Positions 32,971 to 43,360 of a stretch of 64,000 nt of DNA are shown in pieces. The notes under the pieces are model-generated. The model was given only the letters and a program-made list of their open reading frames with translations, did not search any database and was not told where the DNA came from. Origin of the DNA: Paralithodes platypus (lineage: Eukaryota > Arthropoda > Malacostraca > Decapoda > Lithodidae); contig CM064517.1 of the NCBI GenBank assembly GCA_032716605.1, positions 28,333,467 to 28,397,466 of the forward strand, written 5' to 3'. Numbering within the stretch: position 1 is the first letter of the stretch; each line of letters starts with the position of its first letter. A program made the translations under genes and the position numbers.

Positions 32971-35900
32971 TTAAACTATTTCATTATATTTGTTTTTTGT
33001 TAAGGGAAAATATATACCGGTATGTACCGGGTATTTGTTTATTTATACATTTAATTACTATTACTATATTATATAGTTTAATTTCCTTCCTAGACCTTTA
33101 AGAAAAATTACCACAAGACCACCCTTCGATATAAACTTTTACATTTTTCGGTAGAAAAAAACATAATGAAAAAATAAATACAAAATCCTGGAACAGAAAA
33201 AACAATACATTCTGTTAGTACCGTCCTTTGGGTTATTAGGATATTTTGTTTAACTATTACTGAGGATTTTACTTGCTTTTGCCATTTTCGAGCAATACAT
33301 TGTAATTTGTCCCCTAGGCTAACAAAAACGCCTCCCCAGACTTCGTTCAAACTTAAAAATGCCCATCCTACACCCCCTGCAAGCTAAACGTGTATGTTTT
33401 TCAATAGAAAAGTGTCATGGCCGAAAGCCTAAATGGGGTGAAGCGTCTTTTTTCGTCAAATTAATTGGATAAAACGTCTTGAATATGAACATTTATAATT
33501 AAATAAATATAATTGAACACAGCATGAATACTAAAAAAAGTTCTTAAATTTTGAAAACAAAGTGAAATAAAAACATCGTACATCCTGTTTCCCAATAGCC
33601 TATATTATTTTTTTAATCAGCCAACAAATCGCTCTGGCGCATCAATTATATATAATACACAGTATGATAGGAATAAAATCTATAAATATACTCGTTGTTA
33701 AAACATACCGTACATAGAAGGATAGTTATATATAGCCTATATACCGAGTCCAGTATGCTAAATTCCTCGACTGTATTGACTGTAGTAAAAAGATAATAAT
33801 GCTGAATGAGGCTACAATAAAACATCGATCATTAAATGAATAATCTAAAAAATACTGATATGTATATTCCGGCCGTTAACTTTCCCGTACGAGCATCCTA
33901 TACGGTACATTTCACCACACTAAACAAGCACTCCACACTTCTTTCCAACACACTACCTTGATTTTGGCTCTCTATCACTCTTTCAACCTTTGGGGGACAC
34001 TTGTCACAGGCAGCTTTGCTTTTTGTCTCCTTCATTCACATAGACTAAAAAAAAAAAAAACGTAACGGAAGTCGGTAGTCGGGGTAGTAAGAAGCTTCCG
34101 TCCCATCCCTATGATCTTTGACCTTAGAACCTACCCCCTCCATAGCCCCACCCCCACTCCCTTTGACCCCGCCCCTCGTGCCAGGCTCTGTCGCGGGTGT
34201 ATGACGTCATTGAGAAAAGGAGGTCAACTTGGCCCACCTGATATGCCCATACTTCCGGGCTACACAATGAGCGGGGTCTTCTTAACCCCTTCACCCCATT
34301 ACGTAATTTTCATCATATTCTGGTTACCATTAAGCGATTTTCTTTAGTATATAATCTACCTATACGACTCAAATGGGTAATTACGATCTCAATTAACTCT
34401 CTTAGTAGCATATGTCCTTCTTAAACTGCATAAAATAATATAATTTTAGCCAGAATCAAAGGTAAAAAAGCGTCATGGTACTGAAGGGGTTAAGGACAGA
34501 TTTTCACTGATAGTTTTTCATCTGAACCCCCTTCTCCCTCATGTTTAGCCTCATTAATGTTGAGATTTTAAGACGTTATGAATAATATGTCGAAAGAAGA
34601 TAATACACAGCAGTACACACCAGCAGCTGTTATCTATTGTTAAAATCACTTGAGCTCACTAATGTCACCGATGACGTCACCTCTTTCAGCTCCTTGTACT
34701 AGTTGCTTATTTAATATAAAGTTATTCTATGCTCTTCTTTTGGTATGTTCGACACGGCTTCCAGAGTCAAAGAAAACCCCTTTTATTAATATTTTATTTC
34801 CTGCAGTGTGAAAGATGACCTGCTCTTTGTCTATCCTTTTCTCTCTTCTCTAGCGTGAACCCATTCGGCCCCATTCAGTCTACTGATTTATGACGTTTAT
34901 CCCCATCCAGGTGTCGATTTCTTCCTGGCAAGCGATAGCGAGCCAGCATTGTATGGATAAATCCGGCTTCGCCGGAAGCATTTTTCTATCGAAAAATTTA
35001 CAAATTTAGCCTGCTGTCAATTTTTTTTTTTTTTTTAAATATGCTGGCTCGCCAGGAACAAATCGACACCTGGATGGGGATAAACGTCTCAAGACAGTCG
35101 GCTGAATAGGGCCGAATGGATACAACCCAGAGATAGAGGTAGAGAGAAAAAAAAAACGAGGGCCCCCTTAAGTTCATTAAAAAAGAGCGGCTGGAGTATC
35201 TGTTCTAGACGATTTGTTCTAGATTAGGAAGGAATTCTTGAAATCAAATGGGTGCAACTACAGTATCTATTCATTATGAATTCAACAGATCAATGGCCAA
35301 ACTCAATCAAATTGTCTAGTGCGATCGTGAAACAAAATTATTGTAAAAGCAATGCCACTGCAAGGACTGAATAACGTACCGGTACTAAGGTGTGTATGCT
35401 GCATTCGTCTACAGGTTCCCACACTATACTCGGTGTCATTTCATCTGACGGTAAATTGAATCCCTTAATATGAAACCACTATGTGTCTGCATTATATTCA
35501 GACCAAGTTTATATAATTAGCATCATATTTCACTACAAAATCTTCAAAAAAACCAAATAGAAATCTAGATGGGAACTTTGCAATTTACCGCCAGTTGAAA
35601 AGAAACAGGTTCCCACACTAGTTATTGAGCATTTTGACTATCCTCCTCCAGCAGGGAAGGTGTTGCAGTGTGAATTATACAAGCCGATGTCAGTGCAGTA
35701 CTCTAGTAATCTATAGTCTATTCGCTGTAAGTAGGCGAGAAATCATGACCTCTAACCTCTATAACTAAAAAAACAACTAGAGTAATCGAGCTAATATTTC
35801 TACCATTTGGGAAGAGTCAGTCAAGTAATAAGTGTAGTAATTTACAGCCAATTTGCTCTGGCCCTTTTTGAGTTACAGAGGATAGAAGTCATGATTTCTC

Positions 35901-36237
35901 GCCTACTTACAACGAATAGACTATAGTATCGTGGCTTAAAGTTCTCGAAACTATCCCGAACTGTATCGAATCTTATTGATTCATTAACTAACATTCACTT
36001 TTCGGAGGTTCAAGGGTTAATATTGGGTCATGATTTGTGCCTTAGTCCAGTAGCCTATCAGGAGTCAAAATAAGCATTGGTTTCGAACGCAAACGGAACA
36101 ATACAAGGCTGTTGTATCCCAGATGCTTCAGAACGTAGCTTGAAAGGTTCAAAGATGCGAATAGTTGTATATTGATTATGGCTCACGATAATAGGCCTAC
36201 CGTATGACGGTCCACGTGATGTAAAATAGTAATAATA

Positions 36238-36304
<67 letters not shown>

Positions 36305-37868
36305 GTATTAGTATTATTATCATGTAGAGCGCCTGCAATACATAATACTCTAAAAAAGAAAAAGAAAAAAAACACTGGCAAGGAAAACAAATATATATAT
36401 ACCGGTATATATATATATATATATATATATATGAATGTCAAAAAACGCACACCAGGCAATTTTACCGATACTAATATTCCAAAGTACAGGCACACAAGGC
36501 ATTCACAAGGTAATTTTAAATGGTTAGCCTCAAAACAGTAACATGTTCACATAGCCTAGCATAGCCTCTACAACTCTTGCACCTGTTGAATGTTGCTCCT
36601 CCGCCACCTCCCTCTCTTCTTCTCATATCATACTGTTTCAATGCTCCTCATGTATAAATAATAATAACCAATGGAAGAATTGGTACCATCATAATATTTG
36701 CTAAACCACTGGCTAACTAGACATCGCAAACACGTAAGCCTAACATCAACCCCAGTCACCTCCCCTACCCGCTCTGCAATCCCTAGTTCAAATTGCCTTA
36801 GTTAATGTGGTCCTCCTTGCAATTGAAAGAAATAGACTCAAACACTTAAACATTTATAAAATATATTAGCTGACCATCAGTTTCTGTCTTAGCTTCGGTA
36901 CCTGTTTTGCCCGAACACTTACCCTTCTCTGACAGTCTTGTGTCTGCGATTTCACTCTCCCTCTCCACGCACCAGTTCTAGGTTCCCGTATCTTGCTGCT
37001 CTCAGTCTTAAAGAAGATGATTTGCACTGATTATGGAGTTAAAGGAAACTCTTTAACACGGTAATATGATCCACCACGAGGGAGCCACACACGACACACG
37101 CACGAACCTCTCAGCTATACACACTGAGCTGGTTACGTAACTTACGTCACCGACGCTGCCAGACGTAGGATTACTTGTCAGCTGTAAGAGCGTGTTCTCA
37201 CCAAGGCCGCAACCACACGTAATATGGCGTAAAACGTCTGTATTAACCCATTCAGTACCAGTTAATTATTTTCCATTATATCCTGGTAACTATTAGACCA
37301 TTATATTCAGCTTAGGAAGAACATCTACCAATCAAAAGGCTGCACACTATCTCAATCAATCCCTTTATGCTACCATAATCCTTCCTAAGCCAAGAATCGA
37401 CACAGACGAACAGAAAGCTGGCCAAAGACACCGAACCAACCCTTTGATCATTTCCTCCACAGACCGTCTCCCGCACTGAAATCACAATCCCAGGCATCCC
37501 GAACCTGCTGGACCCTGCCAACAAGCCTGCCGCCCTAGACCCTACCGCCCTGGCCAACCAGCTGACGGCCGCCCTGCAGACCAACCCCACCAGTGATATC
37601 CTCCTGAAGCTGGGCAATATAGTGGGGGCGCTCGGTGGGGGGCTAAATCTCGACAAGCTGGGTCTTGGTGGGGGGCTAAACCTCGACAAGCTGGGTCTTG
37701 GTGGTCTGACTGCTGGGGTTGCTGCAGGTAATGAATAAATAAATGAATACATATATAAATAAATGCGCGGAATGTTGGTGTGAGTATCCTAGGTTCGAGT
37801 CCTTGGAGTGCCACATGTATTTGTTGATTTCATCAATTGAGTTTAGAAGTAAAGTTGGTTGGTGAAAA

Positions 37869-37943
<75 letters not shown>

Positions 37944-38801
37944 CCTATATATATATATATATAAATAATACTAATCAATATTATTCAGCGTATGAATACC
38001 CTTCTGCAAGCAAGATATTCATTATTTCTTTTATTTAGCACGTTTATAAACCATCGGCATGGTCTGTCTCTAATATTCATGGACAATATTCATGGACAAT
38101 ATTCATGGACAATATTCATGGACAATAGGCCACAGCAATTATCAAACTTCAATTTACCAACACAAACGACTAATCCCTCTGTCAATCACATTAAGTCTAA
38201 AGCATCGTTGTATTTTGGCAGGTGCCGCAACTGACGTAGGTGTTGCAGCTGTGGGGGGCACCTTGGCGGCTCTCTCCGCAGTCGGAACTGGTATACTAAG
38301 CCTGGGAAACTTTGGGCTCGAGACTGCTAACTTTGTACTGGCTCTCATCGCGATGATCCTCCTTATCGGTAAGTAACTAGTGTATATGTTTTTATATAGA
38401 CTCAAACAAGAAATTATGCACATGCAAGCGCATATTAACATAAACGCACACCTACAGTATTCACTTGTCATCCAAAATTACATGTAATCAAACCTTTATT
38501 AACTATTGAATTAACTTTTGGAGCCCATGATCTTTCAATTTATTGTGAGTTTGTTATGGTTATTAATTACAATACTTCCATTGCAGTTTTCCTTAAGGAA
38601 GGTGACGGTGACCTGACGGGCCTGGTGGGCATCACCACCGCCCGCCGTACCAACAACGACAGCGGATACTACGCCTATGACTCCAGCGACCACGACTCCT
38701 ACACCAGCTATGCCCGCTCTGCCCGTTCCCTCTGGAACTCACCCATCGTCCAGGGCATCACGGACCTCATCGCTGACGCCATCACCAAGTACGAGGTCTA
38801 G
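32655..38801 (+). CDS. Novel secreted/membrane-inserted 245-residue protein, four coding exons
   Basis: Exons: 32651-32765 (ATG at 32655), 37463-37727, 38222-38368 and 38587-38801 (TAG stop). All junctions are GT-AG, phases 0, 1 and 1, giving 738 nt. Residues 1-19 are a signal peptide (MKWLCLAVLVVCVMVVARA). A short acidic piece ends in a dibasic RR at 35-36. Residues 95-117 hold an 11-residue unit twice (GGGLNLDKLGL). Residues 131-151 are Gly/Ala/Val-rich and 162-177 (NFVLALIAMILLIGVF) could span a membrane. The C-terminal exon is Tyr/Ser/Asp-rich (SGYYAYDSSDHDSYTSYARS). The mature chain has no cysteine. No family recognised; a cuticle- or surface-associated role is conceivable but only inferred. 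Repeats fill the introns, and extra phase-0 exons inside the 4.7-kb second intron cannot be excluded. Confidence 0.82.
32905..32967. repeat. (TA)n microsatellite
   Basis: About 30 TA units after ataccgg, in intron 2 of the gene. Confidence 0.96.
33070..33165 (-). mobile_element. TTAA-A fragment
   Basis: TTTAATTTCCTTCCTAGACC, ACAAGACCACCCTTCGATAT and ACATTTTTCGGTAGAAAAA are the right end and hairpin 2 in reverse. Confidence 0.75.
33305..33490 (-). mobile_element. TTAA-A fragment
   Basis: CCTCCCCAGACTTCGTTCAA, TATGTTTTTCAATAGAAAAGTG and GGCCGAAAGCCTAAATGG show a separate decayed copy. Hairpin 1 is shortened to GGC-CGAAA-GCC. Confidence 0.65.
33953..34062 (+). mobile_element. LINE-J 3' end with poly-A
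   Basis: CCTTGATTTTGGCTCTCTAT CACTCTTTCAACC, CAGCTTTGCTTTTTGTCTCC, TTCACATAGAC and a 14-A run. This is the same terminus as the minus-strand LINE ending at 61819. Confidence 0.8.
34063..34281. other. Unassigned stretch in intron 2
   Basis: Locally GC-rich (CCTCCATAGCCCCACCCCCA) with no recognised gene or repeat. Confidence 0.4.
34282..34493 (+). mobile_element. TTAA-B element, full length
   Basis: Left TTAACCCCTTCACCCCATTA CGTAATTTT, right GCGTCATGGTACTGAAGGGG TTAA. Central internal repeat as in the reference copy but diverged. In intron 2 of the gene. Confidence 0.85.
34490..34590 (+). mobile_element. TTAA-A fragment sharing the TTAA of the TTAA-B copy
   Basis: TTAAGGACAGATTTTCACTG then CCCCCTTCTCCCTCATGTTT AGCCTCATTAATG. 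It begins at the TTAA that closes the preceding TTAA-B element. Confidence 0.7.
34866..35168. mobile_element. TTAA-C foldback element
   Basis: Long inverted arms, about 34866-34955 and 35039-35130 (CCCCATCCAGGTGTCGATTT on the left; AAATCGACACCTGGATGGGG on the right). The centre carries TCCGGC-TTC-GCCGGA and ATTTTTC-TATC-GAAAAAT hairpins. The right edge is gggcccccTTAA. Related to TTAA-A by the GATAGCGAGCC segment and the paired hairpins. Confidence 0.8.
35427..35604. mobile_element. Insertion flanked by 16-bp direct repeats
   Basis: acaggttcccacacta occurs perfectly at 35411-35426 and 35605-35620, like a target-site duplication. Inside, TCATCTGACGGTAAATTG and CAATTTACCGCCAGTTGA are inverted near the ends. 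About 178 bp, noncoding. Confidence 0.72.
35711..35936. mobile_element. Palindromic element D, reference copy
   Basis: Both ends begin CTATAGTCTATTCG. Inverted arms of about 55 bp include GTAAGTAGGCGAGAAATCAT GACCTCT. Core: GAGTAATCGAGCTAATATTT CTACCATTTGGGAAG. A 226-bp foldback in intron 2. Relatives lie at 40950-41115 and 61500-61712. Confidence 0.82.
36228..36321. repeat. (TAA)n followed by (TTA)n
   Basis: AATAAT repeats switch to ATTATT midway, making a perfect hairpin-capable tract. Confidence 0.95.
36397..36432. repeat. (TA)n microsatellite
   Basis: TA units with one CCGG interruption. Confidence 0.92.
36440..37242. other. Unassigned intronic stretch
   Basis: No repeat family or coding exon recognised in this part of intron 2. 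Composition is balanced compared with the surroundings. A small exon here could be missed. Confidence 0.45.
37243..37390 (+). mobile_element. TTAA-B element, left part
   Basis: TTAACCCATTCAGTACCAGT TAAT, ATATCCTGGTAACTATTAGA, CAGCTTAGGAAGAACATC. The right half is missing. It ends about 75 bp before the acceptor of the second coding exon. Confidence 0.78.
37755..37872 (+). mobile_element. tRNA-like SINE E in intron 3
   Basis: AATGCGCGGAATGTTGGTGT, CCTAGGTTCGAGTCCTTGG, GCCACATGTATTTGTTGAT, GTTTAGAAGTAAAGTTGGTT. It starts about 28 bp after the 5' splice site. Confidence 0.82.
37876..37963. repeat. (TA)n microsatellite
   Basis: Long TA tract with one GGCC interruption. Confidence 0.96.
38075..38128. 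repeat. 13-bp tandem repeat, 4 copies
   Basis: Unit attcatggacaat, overlapping copies, in intron 3. Confidence 0.92.
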
Positions 38802-39529
38802 GAACTTCGTCTAGAACTGGCTCCAGGGACTTCTACCTGGATGCTAGCAACGAGGACCTGTATGAGCCGTAGTATATTTATCCCAATGGCTTGTGGGAAG
38901 TGGCAGCTGAACTTGAAACACTATTGAAAGAGCCTAGACCTGCTCGCCTGATCTTTGTTCAACCTTGACTCTACATCTCCACCAGCCAAAGAGGTTAAAC
39001 AGCTGCGGTTTATTAATGTACCTCACCCCACTCAGTGCCTCAGGGCTAATATATAAATATTATAGATCCTCATAGCATGAAATGGATTACAAACATTCTG
39101 CGACTTGATCATAGATACAAACTGTTTTGGTAGCTACGAAGTAGCAAGAGTATATTTTGTTAAGCAGATTGCCAAGTTGCTTTTAAATTATTTTATTTAT
39201 ATAGATATTATAATTTTAGCTCATTTTGATTTAATCTCCATTAGAGGGCTGGTCCTTCTAATGGGTGATCATAACACAGTCCATTATATTATGTATTTGT
39301 CTGACAATATGAAACACATGACTCAAAGAAGTAAAAGTGTCAGAGGAAAGTTCGGCCATGCAACATCACTATTACATGTCTGACGTGTGTTCCGCCATGG
39401 AGCCGTGACCGTCCTTGACATTGGTGACCTCTGATTAACCTGACCATATGCCTGCGAGGCTAGTGGGTAAATGCTCTCTGCCTGGTGACCTGACATGACC
39501 CTATACTCTGGAGGTCTTTGGATCAACTC

Positions 39530-39550
39530 TCTCTCTCTCTTGCTCTCTCC
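39530..39550. repeat. Short (CT)n
   Basis: tctctctctctcttgctctctcc. Confidence 0.8.
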
Positions 39551-39692
39551 CTGGTGACCTCCGTATGACCTGACCTGACCAAGACTGTACCTGATATCTC
39601 GGCGAGGGGGACGTTTGACCACTGTACATAATACTATTGGTCCCCCTGGCTGACCTGTGGTTCGGGGGGGTCTGAAGCCGCTACCCCGTTAA

Positions 39693-39840
39693 GCCGGCAT
39701 CACACAAGCACTCTAGCCACGGATAATCTCAGAGTCACTTAGTATAAAATATAAGTATGGAGAAAAGTCTAGTATACGATGACTTTCACTTTAATGGTGG
39801 TGTTAATGCATCTTGTAGCTCAAAAATCTTGATAGCGTAA
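39693..39840 (+). mobile_element. Element F fragment
   Basis: AGCCGGCATCACACAAGCACTCT matches the terminus of the element at 29966; GTCTAGTATACGATGA continues weakly. The other end is replaced by the SINE. Confidence 0.55.
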
Positions 39841-39965
39841 TGCATAAATGCGCGGAATTTCGGTGAGAGTATCCTAGGTTCAAGTCCTTGGAGTGCCACA
39901 TGTATTCGTTGATTTTAATTAATTGAGTTTAGAAGTAAAGTTGGTTAGTGAACAAATATGAATTA
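39835..39965 (+). mobile_element. tRNA-like SINE E
   Basis: AATGCGCGGAATTTCGGTGA, CCTAGGTTCAAGTCCTTGG, GCCACATGTATTCGTTGAT, GTTTAGAAGTAAAGTTGGTT. It lies in the probable 3' untranslated region. Confidence 0.82.
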
Positions 39966-40066
39966 CACATGAACAAAAAGCCCTTCAAAATAATAGGATA
40001 AGTTGTTGCATATCCAGGCTCTGATGCACTCCGCCCATAGGCCTGCTCGTGTGACGTCAGCTCCCC

Positions 40067-40084
40067 TCCCCCCCCCCCCCCCCC
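40067..40084. repeat. Poly-C run
   Basis: A C run of about 16 after CTCCCCT. Confidence 0.9.
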
Positions 40085-40200
40085 GGCCCACACTGACCTA
40101 CGTGACTCCCGGACTTCATGTGACTCGCGTTACTCTGTTATGCTTGTTGTGTTTGTCCAGTGGTATTATTATTTGTGTAATGTAATATTCTTAACATGTT

Positions 40201-40206
40201 AATAAA
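40201..40206 (+). terminator. Polyadenylation signal AATAAA
   Basis: AATAAA followed by AACTGACC and T-rich sequence. It is the first canonical signal after the stop codon at 38801. Confidence 0.55.
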
Positions 40207-40265
40207 ACTGACCTTGACATGACTGGTTTTAATGATACAATAGAACACAATTATCAACTGTCTAT

Positions 40266-40371
40266 TAAAATTTGTCTTAACTCTTTTCCTAAGAATAGTA
40301 CAATTTGTCTTAACTCTTTTCCTAAGAATAGTACAATTTGTCTTAACTCTTTTCCTAAGTATAGTACAATT
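40266..40371. repeat. 33-bp tandem repeat, 3 copies
   Basis: Unit tttgtcttaactcttttcct then aagaatagtacaa. It lies 65 bp upstream of a TTAA-A element. Confidence 0.94.
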
Positions 40372-40435
40372 TCCTGGCAAATAGTATAATATTTGAAGTT
40401 CTCTTGAAGCAAGCAAAGAAGCATTTTCTTACTAT

Positions 40436-40803
40436 TTAAGGAGGAGGTAGTTGCTTTTTCTGGACCTCCTTCTCCTTCATGTTTAGCCACATTAGATTTG
40501 TGATTATAAGACATTTACCCAATTGGTTTGTCAATCTTAAGACCTCTTGTCCCATTTCTTTATCAATATCAAGATTTTCGTGCCATTTAGGTGTCGAATT
40601 TTTCCTGGCGACCGATAGTAAGCTTGTAATTTTGGGAGAACCGGCATTCAGCCGAGACATTTTTCTACCGAATAATGTACAAATATATCTCGAAGGGGGA
40701 TCTTGAGGGCAATCTATCAAGTTCGATGGAGGTCTAGGGAGGAAGCTAAAACAATAATTGATAAATACATAAATAAACTAATAAATAATCCTTACCAACT
40801 TAA
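40436..40803 (+). mobile_element. TTAA-A element, full length
   Basis: TTAAGGAGGAGGTAG at left; the right end is extended by (AAAT)n-like sequence and closes at CTTACCAACTTAA. Hairpin 1 is CCGGC-ATTCA-GCCGA. Confidence 0.82.
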
Positions 40804-40949
40804 TGATTCAGAGCTCAACTGTTTGATTCAAAGAGTAACTTCTGAAGATGTAGTGTTGTGAAGTTACGAATACAAATCAATATAAAAAGGAAATAACCCA
40901 CATGCGGTACAGACTCGGTAAGAAGCATTAAATGGCTTACTATGCCCTA

Positions 40950-41115
40950 TTCAGTATAATTGGGCTGGAAATGTTGACTACGTACATACCTCTGGAACTA
41001 AAAAACGGCTAGAGTAATCAAGCTAATATCTCTACCATTTAGGAAGACTCAGTCAGGGTATAGGGGTAGAAAATTACAGCCCATTTGCTCCAGCCCCTTT
41101 TCAGCTACAGTATGA
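40950..41115. mobile_element. Palindromic element D, truncated
   Basis: CTAGAGTAATCAAGCTAATA, TCTCTACCATTTAGGAAGAC and CAGCCCATTTGCTCCAGCCC match the core of the copy at 35711. Arms are eroded. Confidence 0.75.
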
Positions 41116-41128
41116 TGGGAAGTAACTC

Positions 41129-41790
41129 AATTCAATGTTGCGTCTGTAGTGACTGGATACACAAGAGATGTAGTGGGGCTAGAGGACCTTTGACAAGAAT
41201 CATAGACTGAATGTGGAGTGTGCAAGGGAGAACCTATGTTAAATGACCCGCCTGTTTGTGTTGATTTCGACAGTAGAGCGCTGGAAAGAGTGGCAAATTC
41301 TGCTATTTGGGCGATACGGTTTTCACCGGAGATGGCGCTGAAGCTGGCTCCATTGCTAGAGTTAGAAGTGGCTGGGGGAAGTTTAGAGAGCTGTTGCCAC
41401 TCCTGACCATGAGAAGACTCCCACTTCACTTTAAAGGGAAGGTGTATACCTTGTGTTAGGAGCTTGATGACCTATGCCTCGGAGACGTGGTCGGTTAAAT
41501 CTGAGGATACCAATAGAATGGAACGGAATGAGAAAAGAATGGTGAGATGGATATGTGGGGTTAACCTCAGGGAAGGCGTCTGGGCATTAGAGGTGTCAGT
41601 GAAGTGATGCGCACGAGCCAACTTGGTTTGTTTGGACATGTGAAGAGAATGAATGATCAGTCCTGGGTGAAGAAATGCCGGACTGTGAACTTGGTGGGAG
41701 CTACGCATAAGGGTAGACCTAGAATGATGTGGGATCAGGTACTCCGGTTCGATCTCAAAATAAAGAAGTTGACAACAGAGCCTTGACAGG
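41129..41790 (+). pseudogene. LINE-R reverse transcriptase, C-terminal fragment
   Basis: Broken frames read WIHKRCSGARGPL, VRSGWGKFRELLPLL, LPLHFKGKVYTLCVRSLMTY, ASETW, RMVRWICGV and GLFGHVKRMNDQSW. These are the tail of an APE-type LINE reverse transcriptase after the catalytic palm. At least two frameshifts and an internal stop. A different lineage from the LINE at 13.4 kb. Confidence 0.8.
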
Positions 41791-42224
41791 GTTTCCTGGA
41801 AAGCCACCATTTAGGGCGTGAGACTGTAACCACATTGTCTGTGGACAAAGCGGTCTTTAAACTTGTATGCATGTATGTGTGTATTTATGTATGTATGTAT
41901 GTATGATAAGGCTTAAAGTATAATCGTGGTTTTTATATGTATAGAAGGTATATACAGTATGTAGCCAATGCATGCCATCTCCTGATAGTAATTAGCCACA
42001 TTTCAATTACACCTAACGTCATCCTAGATCCCATGGCAGTACAAAGTAGAAAGGTGCAAAGACATTTTGGAGATTACGGTCTAGAGGCAATTTTATCACT
42101 GCCTGTCTGGCAATTTACACCGTAGGTCAATTTAATTCAGAGTTTGAGAATTCAATATTCTTTAGTAATTCAGTGGGGGCTGGAGGCTAGGAATCCTCCT
42201 CCCCGTGTAGTCTTTGCCTACTAG
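41791..42224. other. Gene-free stretch
   Basis: Short (ATGT)n near 41870-41905; the rest unassigned. Confidence 0.5.
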
Positions 42225-42373
42225 ACGAGACAGAGAAAGGGGCAAGGGAACGCGAAAGTGGTCCCGGACCCTAAGAATTGGAACTGTAAATGTTGTTTCT
42301 GTTCGGTCTCTGTCTCAAGTCGGCCACCCCCAGCGATGGGGTAAGTGCCTGAGTATATACATACATACATACA
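42225..42373 (+). mobile_element. Short nonautonomous LINE derivative
   Basis: The left half matches the start of the RTE-like LINE (gacagagaaaggggcaaggg, gtggtcccggaccctaagaa). The right half matches its extreme 3' end (ctctgtctcaagtcggccac). It finishes in (ATAC)n. So about 65 bp of LINE head and about 60 bp of tail are joined with some 3.2 kb of the middle absent. Confidence 0.8.
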
Positions 42374-42654
42374 ATTCAGTTTATGACGATTCTCACATAT
42401 CAATATGTGATCAAAGTAGACAAATAATTATTTCATGCAGAGGCACAAATCCTCTAAATTTTGTTTACATACAAAACCGGCAATGCTAACAACAGCTACG
42501 AATTGAATAATGTGATATTTGGATAAAAGAGCACCATCTGAGGAAGAGCACTTTATTTGCAATCACTTTCAAGACACGCAACTACATATTTGAATACTAT
42601 GAACACGTAAAAACTGTTTCTAGCAATATTACTCACATACGAATCCACAGTAAA

Positions 42655-42721
42655 CAATATACACACATATACACACATATACACACATATACACACATAT
42701 ACACACATATACACACATATA
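42655..42721. repeat. 10-bp tandem repeat
   Basis: acacatatac repeated about 6.5 times. Confidence 0.95.
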
Positions 42722-43360
42722 GGGTACACCGCTATCAACGAAGCACAACCGCACCTCTAATAACAACTATACCACATTATCACACATTATACCACATTCT
42801 CACACATTATACACGCAGACATTCATCTACTAACAACAATATTAACACGTTCTCCACATAAATACATTACATAAACACACCACCATTAACAAACAGTATT
42901 TGCATTCTCACCTCTCATTATCATCAACACTACCGCCACTATCCATATGCCAGCATTTTAGTAATTCTATTATGGCACATAGAAAGTGAAGGGCGCCTCA
43001 GTACCAATATATCGTATCTTAATGTCATCCTTTAAGTTACTGTTACCAAAATGCTTAGAGTAATTGTGATCAATGAACAACTGACAACTCATCTAAGACT
43101 GTCATTTTACTTAATATAACAACACCTATATGAGCTTTGGCATAAAGCTCTCTCAGTGGTCAGGTTGAGTCCACAGGTGTGAGGAGAGGCGCACTGACCA
43201 ACATCTGACACACGTTAATCCACCCTCACCTGCTTGACAATGTAGAATAGAATTATGCATTCATATTGTGTAAAAACCTGTCGGCACAAAACTGACTCAT
43301 AACGAACAAGCTTTCCTACATCAAAATATATATAGATATGTTAGGAGAATCACTGAGGAA
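42722..43360. other. Gene-free stretch
   Basis: AT-rich, short acacattatacc repeats near 42770-42810; nothing else recognised. Confidence 0.5.

Larger units (their letters stand above)
38802..40230 (+). other. Probable 3' untranslated region of the gene
   Basis: From the stop codon to the first AATAAA found downstream (40201-40206), about 1.4 kb. It contains a SINE E copy and an element F fragment. No intron is apparent. A shorter form using a noncanonical signal is possible. Confidence 0.5.

Noticed and set aside
32655..38801. Assignment of the spliced gene to the Osiris (DUF1676) family because of its signal peptide and hydrophobic helix
   Set aside because: Lacks the two-cysteine region and the AQXLAY-type motif expected of that family.
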